From the NCBI RefSeq assembly GCF_900176535.1, contig NZ_FWXT01000004.1, positions 248,001-312,000 on the forward strand: a DNA stretch of 64,000 nt. Reading direction: 5' to 3'. This document shows positions 1-8,846 of the stretch, in pieces. Positions within the stretch are counted from its first letter, which is position 1; every line of letters begins with the position of its first letter. The DNA is from Pedobacter africanus. Lineage in GTDB: Bacteria > Bacteroidota > Bacteroidia > Sphingobacteriales > Sphingobacteriaceae. Made by a program: the position numbers and the translations under genes. The notes under the pieces are model-generated. The model saw only the letters and a program-made list of their open reading frames with translations, was not told the DNA's origin and searched no databases.

Positions 1-71
1 GGGTTGCCGGAAGCGGAAAATATAGTGTTGATCAGCTGATCAGTAAAAGCTTAAATAGCCGTAAGCGCTAA
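1..71 (+). CDS. 3' end of an unidentified protein (partial)
   Basis: The reading frame from base 3 is open to a TAA at 69-71 and encodes the last 22 residues of a protein ending in ...LNSRKR. The rest lies before the window. The next gene, an LEA2-type lipoprotein, starts 29 bases later on the same strand, so the two may be cotranscribed. Too little is visible to assign a family. Confidence 0.4.
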   Translation, partial: VAGSGKYSVDQLISKSLNSRKR

Positions 72-100
72 ACGGGCATTAAATTTGATAGGTTCTTGTT

Positions 101-700
101 ATGAAGAAAATATTTTTGTTGTGCCTTACGGCCATTGTGATTCAGAGTTGTGGTTTAAACAGGCAAACGCAACAAATTAAAGCCCTTGAAAAGTGTACTT
201 ACCGGATTACTTCGGCCGATCAGATTACCCTTGGCGGGGCCGATGTGAAGAAGATGATTGGCAACGGGGATGTGAACCTGGGTAGTTTGCCTGCCCTTGC
301 ATTAGGGTTGCTGAGAAAAGATGTGCCTTTGAGGGCGCGTTTAAATCTTGAGGTTAAAAACCCGACGGGTACCGATGCTGCTATCAACGAATTCGAATAT
401 AAAATATTGATCAACCGGCAGGAACTGGCAACGGGCTTTGTAAATCAGGCTTTAAACGTTGCCGCCGGTCAGGCTTCTACCGTACCCGTAGATATGGAAG
501 TGAACGTTTACCCTTTTATTTCCAACAGCAAGGTAATGGGCGAGATCAGTGATTTCCTGAAAAGCAGCAAAGGCGGGCCTGAAAAGAAGGGGATATTGAC
601 CTTAAAAATCAGACCGAGCATTAAAGTAGGGAATTCTTTGGTGAAATATCCTGGCTTCATTACCATCGATAAGGAAGTAAGCAGTAAAATTCTCCTATAA
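101..700 (+). CDS. LEA type 2 family lipoprotein
   Basis: 199-residue predicted lipoprotein: Lys-rich start, short hydrophobic stretch and a lipobox ending at Cys17 (IQSC), so it is probably anchored in the envelope facing the periplasm. The remainder resembles the LEA14/LEA2 beta-sandwich: a stretch about a conserved 'NPTG' turn (LNLEVKNPTG), then alternating beta strands and a C-terminal KVGNSLVKYPG element. The family has no known catalytic activity. It starts 29 bases after the preceding partial gene and is followed by a 118-base gap. The family call rests on fold-like pattern and size and is moderately certain. Confidence 0.7.
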   Translation: MKKIFLLCLTAIVIQSCGLNRQTQQIKALEKCTYRITSADQITLGGADVKKMIGNGDVNLGSLPALALGLLRKDVPLRARLNLEVKNPTGTDAAINEFEYKILINRQELATGFVNQALNVAAGQASTVPVDMEVNVYPFISNSKVMGEISDFLKSSKGGPEKKGILTLKIRPSIKVGNSLVKYPGFITIDKEVSSKILL

Positions 701-818
701 AAACTGTCGTATTTTGACAGTATTGTTACGCGCTAATTATTTATTTGAAAAACAGATTGATGTTTTTTAGTTAATTTCGAAACATCGGGGTAGATAAAAG
801 CCCTCGTAAAATCTGTAT

Positions 819-3257
819 ATGAAGTTTCGCTTATACCTGCTTGTTGTAACAGCAGTTGTACCTTTTATGGCTAAGGCCCAGCTCATGCAGCAATTGAATG
901 CTGCTGAAATTAAAGAAGGCCTGGAGGCATTAAATGTTACCGGTAGTGTACTGTATGTTGCTGCACACCCCGACGACGAAAATACCCGTTTACTGGGTTA
1001 TCTGGCCAAGGAAAAGAAAGTAAGGACGGGTTATTTGTCGCTGACAAGAGGAGATGGCGGACAAAACCTGATTGGAAATGAGCAGGCCGAGCTGCTTGGC
1101 CTGATCCGGACCCAGGAACTGCTTGCCGCCCGCAGAACGGATGGTGCAGAACAGTTTTTTACCAGGGCCAACGATTTTGGTTTTTCGAAGAACCCGGAAG
1201 AGAGCTTTAAGATCTGGGATAAGCAGAAGGTCCTTGCCGATGTGGTTTGGGTAATTCGCAAGTTTCAGCCCGACGTGATCATTACCCGCTTTCCTGAAGA
1301 TGGAAGGGCGGGGCATGGGCACCATTCGGGTTCTGCCATACTGGCCCGTGAAGCCTTTACAGCGGCGGCCGATCCGAAGCAGTTTCCGGAGCAGCTTGCA
1401 TTTGTAAAGCCATGGCAGGCCAGGCGAATCGTCTGGAATACCTTTAATTTTGGTGGGAACAATACCACTTCCGATGATCAGCTCAAGATCGATGTAGGTT
1501 TGTACAATCCCTTGCTGGGCAAAAGCTATGGCGAGATCGCTGCCGAAAGCAGGTCGAACCACAGGAGCCAGGGCTTTGGTGCTGCCAGACAGCGCGGTTC
1601 CTCTATAGAGTTTTTTACACCTGTGGCCGGCGAAAAAGCCAGCAGGGATATCTTTGAAGGTATAGATTTTTCTTTAAACAGGATGGCCGGCAGTGCTGCG
1701 GTACAGCAATTGCTGAATGAAATCAATACCGGATACAATGCTGCTGATCCTTCACAATCGGTTGCCAAGCTTTTAAAACTAAGGGAACTGGTAAAGGGTA
1801 AGCCTTTTAAACATGAGCTGTTGGATGATCTGATACTGGCCTGTGCCGGGATCTGGTTTGAAAGCGCTGCTGCAAACCCTTCTTATGCTTTAAATGAGCC
1901 TGTAAATGTAAAAGTACAGGGTATTGCCAGGGTAAAGGATGGCTTTCCTTTAGGCATTAGCCTGGAAGAAAGCAATACAGGTGCAAAATTTGAACTGGTG
2001 CCCAATAAATTCATATCGCAGGACAAGTCCCTTTCTACAAATAATGCGAAGCTTACCCAGCCTTACTGGTTGGAAAAACCACATCCCCTGGGCACTTTTG
2101 TGGTAGATTCCCTTTCCAAAATCGGCCTTGCCGAAAACGGTCCGGGCTTGAGCGCCGTGTTTAAAATTAGGATCGGGGACCAGGTGATGATCAAAAAACG
2201 CCCGGTAGTGTACAAGTATACGGATCAGGTGAGGGGCGAGGTTTACCAGCCGCTGGTGATTGCCCCGCCGGTTACTGCAACGCTGGCCGAAAAGGCATTT
2301 ATTTTTAATGGCAATATGCCTAAAAAGATAACGGTCCAGCTGAAGGGCTTTAAAGAAAATGCTGCCGGATCGGTAATTCCCCAGCTGCCTTCGGGCTGGA
2401 AGGTTAGTCCGGAAAAAGCCGATTTTACACTGTCCAGAAAAGGAGAGGAGCAGCTGCTGGAGTTTACGGTTACGCCGGGAGGAAATACCGCCGGTGGCAG
2501 CCTGAGCCTGAATGTTAATGTTGATGGGGCAACCTATAAAAAGGGTTTACGCGTGATTGATTATGAGCATATCCCATTACAAACCCTTTTTCCTTTTGCT
2601 GAGGCGAGGGTAGATAAGGTGGATCTGAAGCTGGCAGGGAAACGGATTGGTTACATTACAGGTGCGGGTGATCTGGTGCCTGAAGCCTTAAAGCAGGTAG
2701 GTTATGAGGTGCTGAACCTTAATGAAAATCAGGTGATCAATACCGATCTTTCTGCTTTTGATGCCATAGTTACCGGGGTAAGGCTGTACAATGTGAACGA
2801 CCAGATCAGGAGCATGCAGCCTAAGCTGATGAAGTATGTGGAGAACGGCGGAACATTGCTGGTTCAATACAATGTGAACAGCCCTTTAAAAATAGAAAAT
2901 CTTGGGCCATACCCTTTCCGCTTGTCGCGGGACAGGGTTACAGAAGAGGACGCAAAGGTGGATATTTTAAAACCGGATAACCCGGTATTTAACTATCCGA
3001 ATAAACTGACTGCAAAGGATTTTGAGGGCTGGATACAGGAACGCGGATTGTATTTTGTAACCGATGCCGATCCTAAATATACTGCTGTTTTGAGCATGAA
3101 TGATGCCGGGGAAAGTGCTAAGACTGGTTCGCTGATCATTGCAGATTATGGTAAGGGCCGTTTTGTATATACCGGACTCTCGTTCTTCCGGCAGCTGCCG
3201 GCGGGCGTACCGGGGGCATACAGGCTGTTTGTAAACCTGATATCAGGCAAAAAATAA
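819..3257 (+). CDS. secreted PIG-L (LmbE-like) family deacetylase
   Basis: 812-residue protein with a Sec signal peptide (cut near AKAQ). The N-terminal third is a PIG-L/LmbE deacetylase domain: AAHPDDEN at about residue 50 supplies the Asp and zinc ligands, and GHGHHSG at about residue 165 the later His ligands. These zinc enzymes remove N-acetyl groups from sugar derivatives. The middle is beta-rich. The C-terminal 220 residues (RIGYITGAGDLVPEALKQVG onward) look like a class I glutamine-amidotransferase/ThuA-type fold without an evident catalytic triad. A 47-residue membrane protein and a sodium:solute symporter follow within 2 bases and with a 4-base overlap, suggesting extracellular deacetylation coupled to uptake. 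The substrate cannot be read from sequence. Confidence 0.88.
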   Translation: MKFRLYLLVVTAVVPFMAKAQLMQQLNAAEIKEGLEALNVTGSVLYVAAHPDDENTRLLGYLAKEKKVRTGYLSLTRGDGGQNLIGNEQAELLGLIRTQELLAARRTDGAEQFFTRANDFGFSKNPEESFKIWDKQKVLADVVWVIRKFQPDVIITRFPEDGRAGHGHHSGSAILAREAFTAAADPKQFPEQLAFVKPWQARRIVWNTFNFGGNNTTSDDQLKIDVGLYNPLLGKSYGEIAAESRSNHRSQGFGAARQRGSSIEFFTPVAGEKASRDIFEGIDFSLNRMAGSAAVQQLLNEINTGYNAADPSQSVAKLLKLRELVKGKPFKHELLDDLILACAGIWFESAAANPSYALNEPVNVKVQGIARVKDGFPLGISLEESNTGAKFELVPNKFISQDKSLSTNNAKLTQPYWLEKPHPLGTFVVDSLSKIGLAENGPGLSAVFKIRIGDQVMIKKRPVVYKYTDQVRGEVYQPLVIAPPVTATLAEKAFIFNGNMPKKITVQLKGFKENAAGSVIPQLPSGWKVSPEKADFTLSRKGEEQLLEFTVTPGGNTAGGSLSLNVNVDGATYKKGLRVIDYEHIPLQTLFPFAEARVDKVDLKLAGKRIGYITGAGDLVPEALKQVGYEVLNLNENQVINTDLSAFDAIVTGVRLYNVNDQIRSMQPKLMKYVENGGTLLVQYNVNSPLKIENLGPYPFRLSRDRVTEEDAKVDILKPDNPVFNYPNKLTAKDFEGWIQERGLYFVTDADPKYTAVLSMNDAGESAKTGSLIIADYGKGRFVYTGLSFFRQLPAGVPGAYRLFVNLISGKK

Positions 3258-3258
3258 C

Positions 3259-3402
3259 ATGACAGAAGAGGAGCCAACAGACAAAGAAGCGCAGGAATTG
3301 CCGCCCTTCGTTAAAACATGGAGACAGTTTTACCGCCTGCTGATTGGCTGGCTGGTGTTCCTGATCTTAATTTTTTATGCCTTTACAAAGTATTTCGAAT
3401 GA
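3259..3402 (+). CDS. 47-residue single-pass membrane protein before the symporter
   Basis: This small ORF starts one base after the deacetylase stop and ends in ATGA, overlapping the symporter start by four bases; that is strong evidence of translational coupling. It has an acidic N-terminus (MTEEEPTDKEAQE), a basic/aromatic WRQFYR junction and one hydrophobic helix of about 18 residues (LLIGWLVFLILIFYAF). Some SSS-family transporters work with a small single-helix partner (MetS with MetP is one case), so an accessory subunit role is a reasonable inference. No homology to MetS was established. Confidence 0.72.
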   Translation: MTEEEPTDKEAQELPPFVKTWRQFYRLLIGWLVFLILIFYAFTKYFE

Positions 3403-5105
3403 GTGTTTTAGACTGGTCGGTACTAACCCTTACCCTGGTGGTCATTGTCGTATACGGCATTTATAAAAGTCGCGGTGCCCATAACATTCAGGGCTACCTG
3501 CTGGGCAACCAGTCACTGCCCTGGTACCATGTATGCCTGTCGGTAATGGCTACCCAGGCCAGCGCAATTACTTTTCTATCTGCACCGGGGCTGGCCTATT
3601 CCTCGGGCATGAGCTTTGTACAGTTTTATTTCGGCCTGCCTTTGGCCATGATCGTGTTGTGCATCACCTTTGTGCCTATATTCCATCGTTTAAAGGTATA
3701 CACCGCTTATGAATACCTGGAGCAGCGATTTGATTTGAAAACAAGGGCGCTGACGGCATTTTTATTTTTAGTGCAAAGGGGGCTTTCTACCGGGATTACC
3801 ATTTATGCGCCATCCATTATTTTATCGACCATTTTAAACATCAATACCACCTATACTACGCTTTTTATGGGTGGGTTGGTGGTGTTTTACACGGTTTACG
3901 GAGGTACTAAGGCGGTTTCTTATACCCAAATGCTGCAAATGAGCATCATCTTTTGCGGTTTGTTTGCTGCCGGTGTAATGGTGGTATACTTGCTGCCCGC
4001 CGACATCGGTTTCAGCAAAGCCATTAGTATTGCTGGTAAAATGGGTCGCACCAATGCCATAGATTTTAAGCTGGACCTGAACAACCAGTATACGGTGTGG
4101 ACAGGGCTGATAGGTGGCTTCTTTTTACAGCTGTCTTATTTTGGCACCGATCAGAGCCAGGTAGGCCGGTATTTATCGGGCGCCTCTGTGAGCGAAAGCC
4201 GCCTGGGCCTGCTGATGAACGGCCTGGTTAAAATACCGATGCAGTTCCTGATCTTGCTGATCGGTGTGCTGGTCTTTACTTTTTATCAGTATAACCGTCC
4301 GCCCATTTTTTTCAACAGCTTTGAACTGAATAAACTGGAAAAAAGCAGTTATGCCCCTGAGCTGAACAGGATTAAGGCCGATTATAAGCAGGCCTTTGAC
4401 AATAAACAGGCCGAAGTAAACAAAATGAACGCTGCATTGGATGCGGACAACAAACAGCTTATTGACATGCAGCGGATTGCCCTGCAGGCTGCCGATGAAA
4501 AGGAAAAGTCGATCAGAAAAGAGGTGACGGACCTGATGCTCAAGAACGATGAACATGCCAACATCAAGGACAACAATTATATCTTTTTAAGTTTTGTGAC
4601 CGAATACCTGCCCAAGGGTTTGATCGGTTTGCTGATCGCCATTATTTTCCTGGCTTCTATGGGTTCTACCGCCAGTGCTTTAAATTCACTGGCTTCTACT
4701 ACGGTAATAGACATATATAAGCGCCTGATCAGGAAAGATGCATCTGATCACGAATACCTGCAGGTGTCGCGACTGGCAACAGTGTTCTGGGGGCTGATCT
4801 GTATTGTGATGGCTTTGTATGCCAGTAAGATTGGCAATTTGCTGGAAGCGGTGAACATACTGGGTTCTTATGTTTACGGAACCATTCTGGGGATTTTCCT
4901 GGTGGCGTTTTATGTAAAACAGGTTAATGGAAGGGCGGTGTTTATAGCAGCACTGATTACAGAGGCTATAGTAGTAGTGATGGGAAGAATGGAGCTTGTA
5001 GCTTATTTGTGGCTGAATGTGATTGGCTGTTTGCTGGTGGTGATCATCTCGCTGATTATTCAGCAGTTCTTGGGCTTTAAAGGCTTGTTACATAAAAAAG
5101 CCTGA
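3399..5105 (+). CDS. sodium:solute symporter (SSS family)
   Basis: Inner-membrane secondary transporter of 568 residues with about 13 hydrophobic helices and SSS features (ASAITFLSAPGLAYSSG near residue 50; SMGSTASALNSLAS near residue 425). An in-frame start at 3318 would add 27 poorly hydrophobic residues and bury the upstream 47-residue ORF. The ATG at 3399, overlapping that ORF's stop as ATGA, gives the usual N-terminus MSVLDWSVL and is preferred. Residues about 305-390 form a charged, Lys/Glu/Gln-rich insertion with coiled-coil character between two helices, absent from classical SSS members. It follows the deacetylase, so a deacetylated sugar derivative is a possible substrate, but this is inference. 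Confidence 0.9.
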   Translation: MSVLDWSVLTLTLVVIVVYGIYKSRGAHNIQGYLLGNQSLPWYHVCLSVMATQASAITFLSAPGLAYSSGMSFVQFYFGLPLAMIVLCITFVPIFHRLKVYTAYEYLEQRFDLKTRALTAFLFLVQRGLSTGITIYAPSIILSTILNINTTYTTLFMGGLVVFYTVYGGTKAVSYTQMLQMSIIFCGLFAAGVMVVYLLPADIGFSKAISIAGKMGRTNAIDFKLDLNNQYTVWTGLIGGFFLQLSYFGTDQSQVGRYLSGASVSESRLGLLMNGLVKIPMQFLILLIGVLVFTFYQYNRPPIFFNSFELNKLEKSSYAPELNRIKADYKQAFDNKQAEVNKMNAALDADNKQLIDMQRIALQAADEKEKSIRKEVTDLMLKNDEHANIKDNNYIFLSFVTEYLPKGLIGLLIAIIFLASMGSTASALNSLASTTVIDIYKRLIRKDASDHEYLQVSRLATVFWGLICIVMALYASKIGNLLEAVNILGSYVYGTILGIFLVAFYVKQVNGRAVFIAALITEAIVVVMGRMELVAYLWLNVIGCLLVVIISLIIQQFLGFKGLLHKKA

Positions 5106-5120
5106 TATTGTTCACCTCGC

Positions 5121-5149
5121 CAAATCGTTTCTGAAGGAGAAACGATTTG
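5121..5149. terminator. perfect 12-bp hairpin between convergent genes
   Basis: CAAATCGTTTCT and AGAAACGATTTG form a perfect 12-bp stem with a 5-base loop (GAAGG), between the symporter stop at 5105 and the DUF2911 stop at 5194. There is no T-run after either arm, so it is not a textbook intrinsic terminator. Its position suggests a bidirectional transcript end or RNA-stabilising hairpin. Confidence 0.45.
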
Positions 5150-5193
5150 CATGTCGGCTCACAACACCAGGTTTTTTCTGGGCAGGGGGGGCT

Positions 5194-6042
5194 TTATTTC
5201 TTGGCCTGGCTCATCAGCTCAGTGTGTAAGCGGATGTATTCCGGATTCTTAATTTCTGTTGCAATCTGCAGCCCTTCAGTAGCAGTTTTAAGTGCTCCCG
5301 CTTTATCGCCGGTTTTTAACTGAAGACGTCCTTTTAACAATTTGATCCATGGTGCTTTGGTATTCCCTGCATCGGCAGCAGTAGCCCATTCCAATGCCTG
5401 TTTTGCATCTTTATTGTTTGCGTAGTAATATTGGGCAGCCTGGAAATAAGGTTTTTTCTCGCCTTTCATAGCCTGATCAATACTGGCCATTACCGTTGCA
5501 TCTACCTCGGTGGTCATGTCTACACTCAATGCGGTATTTTCCCACATCAGTTGTAATTGTGCAGAAGAGGTCTGTACGTTTGCAAATTGTATGGTAAAGG
5601 TTTCTACTTTTTCTTTTATCTTGGTTGCCTTAACTTTTATTCTTAGTACATCATCTGCCTCTTTGTACTCGTAAGCTCCCCATTGTTTTGCGCCTTTGTT
5701 AAAGATCACGGTCCATTCGTTCTCCCCAGGGATAGTAAACAGTCCGTAATCGCCGGCGGCCAGTTCTTTGCCCCCAACTTTTACAGGCTCAGTAAAGCTG
5801 ATGACAGTTGCTGAGTTTGCTCCTGTACGCCATACACTTCCGTAAGGTTCCAGTCCGCCAAAAATTTTGCGGCCTTTAACATTCGGGCGTGAATAGCTAA
5901 GTGTGATTTTACCTAAGCCAAATTCCTGGGTGATGGTTTGGCTGCTGCTGGCCTGGGGCATTTTGATGCCTTGGGCCTGAAGATCAGTGTTCAATGCTAC
6001 TGCTAAAGCCAGTACGAACATTGCTTTAAATGTTGTTTTCAT
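5194..6042 (-). CDS. DUF2911 domain-containing secreted protein
   Basis: 282-residue secreted protein. The frame is open to 6129, but the Met at 6042 begins a clean signal peptide (MKTTFKAMFVLALAVALNT...LQAQ), so the 29 upstream residues are left out. Residues about 30-165 match DUF2911 in pattern: FGLGKITLSYSRPNVKGR, then FGGLEPYGSVWRTGANSAT and a GDYGLFTIPGENEW segment. The C-terminal 80 residues are helical and TPR-like (AAQYYYANNKDAKQALEWA...). Function of DUF2911 is unknown. It is convergent with the symporter and divergent from the M1 aminopeptidase. Confidence 0.85.
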   Translation of the reverse strand: MKTTFKAMFVLALAVALNTDLQAQGIKMPQASSSQTITQEFGLGKITLSYSRPNVKGRKIFGGLEPYGSVWRTGANSATVISFTEPVKVGGKELAAGDYGLFTIPGENEWTVIFNKGAKQWGAYEYKEADDVLRIKVKATKIKEKVETFTIQFANVQTSSAQLQLMWENTALSVDMTTEVDATVMASIDQAMKGEKKPYFQAAQYYYANNKDAKQALEWATAADAGNTKAPWIKLLKGRLQLKTGDKAGALKTATEGLQIATEIKNPEYIRLHTELMSQAKK

Positions 6043-6245
6043 CAGTTTGATTTTTGTTTTTTTAATTGTTGATGAGCTATCATCAGTCTGGTGATTTGTT
6101 GTTGCAAACCTAAACTCATGATGGTTCATTGGACTGTAAGTTTTGTGGATACTAAATTACGCTTATGATTCCTTATTCTATATTAAATGTGACATCTTCC
6201 TGTTATTTGACGAATAAATTAGAAAATCGTCTTAAATTAGCCTGC

Positions 6246-8846
6246 ATGGTTAATCTAAGTCATATGTTCTTCGGCAATACAGGCCCAAAGCATACATTCT
6301 CTGCGTCTTGTTTATTTCTGGTATTGTTTATCCAGGTAACGGTAGTTGGTGCCCAGGAAGTTGAAAAAGGTGTGTCCAGAAAACTGGCCCTATACAGAAA
6401 ATCGGTTTTGAGCAAGGTAAATTACGCGCTTGAACTGGATATCCCGAAAGAAAAGGCAAAGGAGATCATGGCGCGGGAGACCGTAACATTTGACCTGGCT
6501 GAAAACAAGCAGCCCTTGCAGCTGGATTTTAAGGAGGATAAAGCGAAACTGCTGAAATTGCATGTCAATGGCCGTGCGATGCCGGTGGTACACAGTAATG
6601 AACATATTGTGGTTGATGCTGAGCATTTAAAACAGGGTACCAACCGGATTGGCCTGGAATTTCAGGCAGGTGAATCGGCATTGAACAGGAACGCGGATTA
6701 CCTCTATGCCTTGTTTGTGCCCGACAGGGCCAGGACCGTGTTCCCTTGTTTTGATCAGCCTGATATCAAAGCTACCTACGATTTGACCCTTAAAGTGGCG
6801 GCCGACTGGAAAGCTATGGCCAATGCCCCGGTGAAAGCGGTTACTGAGCTGGGCGGTCGCAAAACCTACCAGTTTGAGACTTCCGATACCCTGAGCACCT
6901 ATCTTTTCTCTTTTGTAGCCGGAAACTTTAAGGAAACAAATGGTATGGTAAGTAGCATGAAGACTGATTTTTTATACCGGGAGACAGACAGTGCAAAGAT
7001 AAAATACAGTATGAACGATATTTTTAAGATTCATACAGATGCGTTGAAATATTTTGAGCAATGGACAACCATACCTTATCCTTTTAAAAAATTTGGCTTT
7101 GCGGCCATTCCTGATTTTCAGTTTGGCGGTATGGAACATGTTGGGGTGGTGCACTATAAAGCCTCTTCGCTGTTTTTAGATGGGACAGCCACAAAAGACC
7201 AGTTGAATTCGAGAAACAACCTGATTGCCCATGAAACGGCACACATGTGGTTTGGCGATCTGGTGACCATGGACTGGTTTAGCGATGTATGGATGAAGGA
7301 AGTATTTGCCAATTTTATGGCCGATAAAAGTACAGCAGGAAATACAGGAAAGGATGCCTTTGACCTTAAATTCCTGGTTGACCATGTGCCTGCTGCTTAT
7401 GGGGTAGACCGCACGCAAGGGGCGAATCCCATCCGCCAGGACCTGGATAACCTGAAAGATGCCGGGACTTTGTATGGCAATATCATTTACCATAAGGCGC
7501 CCATTATGATGCAGCAGCTGGAGCGTTTAATGGGGAAAGATAAGTTTCAGCAGGGCGTAAGGGAATACCTGAAAAAGTTTGCGAACAGCAATGCTTCCTG
7601 GCCAGACCTGATCAGCATTCTGGATAAATATGCTGATGCCGACCTGCAGCAATGGAATAAAGTATGGGTAAATGAGAGCGGCAGGCCTGTGATTGATTAC
7701 CACATTGAAAAAAAAGGAGATAAGATCGAAAAGTTTATGGTTAAACAACGCCCTGAATATGGGCAGGACAGGATATGGCCACAGCTTTTTGAACTGACCT
7801 TATATTATGCAGGCAGGAGTAAAGAAGTGACCGTTAATTTAAATGCAGGGGAGGTTGAGGTAAAAGCCTTACAGGGCATGGCTGTTCCTGATTTTGTATT
7901 GTTCAATTCATCCGGACAAGGCTATGGGGTATGGCCGGTTGACCGGGCCATGTTTAACCGCCTGCAGGGCATGGACAAAGCGCTGCACCGGGCATCGGCC
8001 TATGTTTCACTTTATGAAAACATGCTGAACGGCAGGTCCGTAAAACCCCTGGAACTGCTGGACCTTTTAGCAGGCTGTATCAGTAAGGAAAAAGAGGAAC
8101 TGAACCTGAAACTGATTACCGGTTATATAGGGACAATTTACTGGGAGTTTATTTCCGGGCAGGAGCGTACCGGTATTTATAAATTGCTGGAGGAAAAAAT
8201 ATGGAAGGCTATGCTTGCACAGCAACAGCCGAACCATAGGAAATTGCTTTTTAAGACGTACCAGGATGTGTTTCTGAGTAAACAGGCCATGGATAAGCTG
8301 TATGCGGTCTGGAAAAAGCAGGAAGCCCCGCAAAACGTCAAACTTTCTGAAGATGACTATACTTCGCTTGCTTTTGCGCTTGCACTCAGGGAAGGACATG
8401 AGCCCGGTATCCTGAAAGCACAGCTGGGGCGCATCAGCAATGCAGACCGGAAAACACGCTTTGAATTTATCATGCCTGCGGTATCTTCAGATCTGGCGGA
8501 AAGAGATGCGTTTTTTGCCCGGCTGGAGCAACGGAGCAACAGAAGCAAGGAGGCGAATGTGAGTACAGCATTGTATTACCTGCATCACCCATTAAGGCAG
8601 CAGACTTCGCTGAAGTACCTGCAAAAGAGCCTGGACCTTCTGGAAGAGATCCAGGCTACAGGAGATATCTTTTTTCCTCAGAACTGGCTGCAGCCTATTC
8701 TTGGCTATTACCAGGACAAGCAAGCTGCAGAAATTGTGAACGGGTTTTTAACTGCACATCCTGATTATAATTCTAAACTGAAGGCCAAGCTGCTGCAGGC
8801 AGCGGATAACCTGTTCAGGGCAAGGAAACTATTGAATGGGCTGTAA
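6246..8846 (+). CDS. M1 family aminopeptidase (secreted)
   Basis: Zinc metallopeptidase of about 866 residues that removes N-terminal amino acids from peptides. The M1 signatures are clear: FGGMEHVGVV (substrate-binding GxMEN-like loop), then HETAHMWFGD (HExxH zinc ligands) and, 18 residues on, WMKEVFANFMAD with the third ligand Glu. The N-terminal beta domain and C-terminal helical domain are both present, matching full-length members. The frame opens at 6165; the Met at 6246, or the one at 6264, puts the hydrophobic segment CLFLVLFIQVTVVGA in normal signal-peptide position, so the start is uncertain by several codons. The last 18 bases overlap the convergent lipoprotein gene. Confidence 0.9.
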   Translation: MVNLSHMFFGNTGPKHTFSASCLFLVLFIQVTVVGAQEVEKGVSRKLALYRKSVLSKVNYALELDIPKEKAKEIMARETVTFDLAENKQPLQLDFKEDKAKLLKLHVNGRAMPVVHSNEHIVVDAEHLKQGTNRIGLEFQAGESALNRNADYLYALFVPDRARTVFPCFDQPDIKATYDLTLKVAADWKAMANAPVKAVTELGGRKTYQFETSDTLSTYLFSFVAGNFKETNGMVSSMKTDFLYRETDSAKIKYSMNDIFKIHTDALKYFEQWTTIPYPFKKFGFAAIPDFQFGGMEHVGVVHYKASSLFLDGTATKDQLNSRNNLIAHETAHMWFGDLVTMDWFSDVWMKEVFANFMADKSTAGNTGKDAFDLKFLVDHVPAAYGVDRTQGANPIRQDLDNLKDAGTLYGNIIYHKAPIMMQQLERLMGKDKFQQGVREYLKKFANSNASWPDLISILDKYADADLQQWNKVWVNESGRPVIDYHIEKKGDKIEKFMVKQRPEYGQDRIWPQLFELTLYYAGRSKEVTVNLNAGEVEVKALQGMAVPDFVLFNSSGQGYGVWPVDRAMFNRLQGMDKALHRASAYVSLYENMLNGRSVKPLELLDLLAGCISKEKEELNLKLITGYIGTIYWEFISGQERTGIYKLLEEKIWKAMLAQQQPNHRKLLFKTYQDVFLSKQAMDKLYAVWKKQEAPQNVKLSEDDYTSLAFALALREGHEPGILKAQLGRISNADRKTRFEFIMPAVSSDLAERDAFFARLEQRSNRSKEANVSTALYYLHHPLRQQTSLKYLQKSLDLLEEIQATGDIFFPQNWLQPILGYYQDKQAAEIVNGFLTAHPDYNSKLKAKLLQAADNLFRARKLLNGL

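Noticed and set aside
702..724. ACTGTC/GACAGT stem after the LEA-type lipoprotein gene
   Set aside because: Short stem and no real T-run; not enough for a terminator call.
990..1562. Long minus-strand open frame opposite the PIG-L deacetylase gene
   Set aside because: Shadow of a well-supported coding gene; the product is low-complexity and lacks domains or a sensible start.
3318..3398. Upstream in-frame start for the symporter
   Set aside because: It would overlap the 47-residue coupled ORF and adds no family-like sequence; 3399 gives the ATGA overlap.
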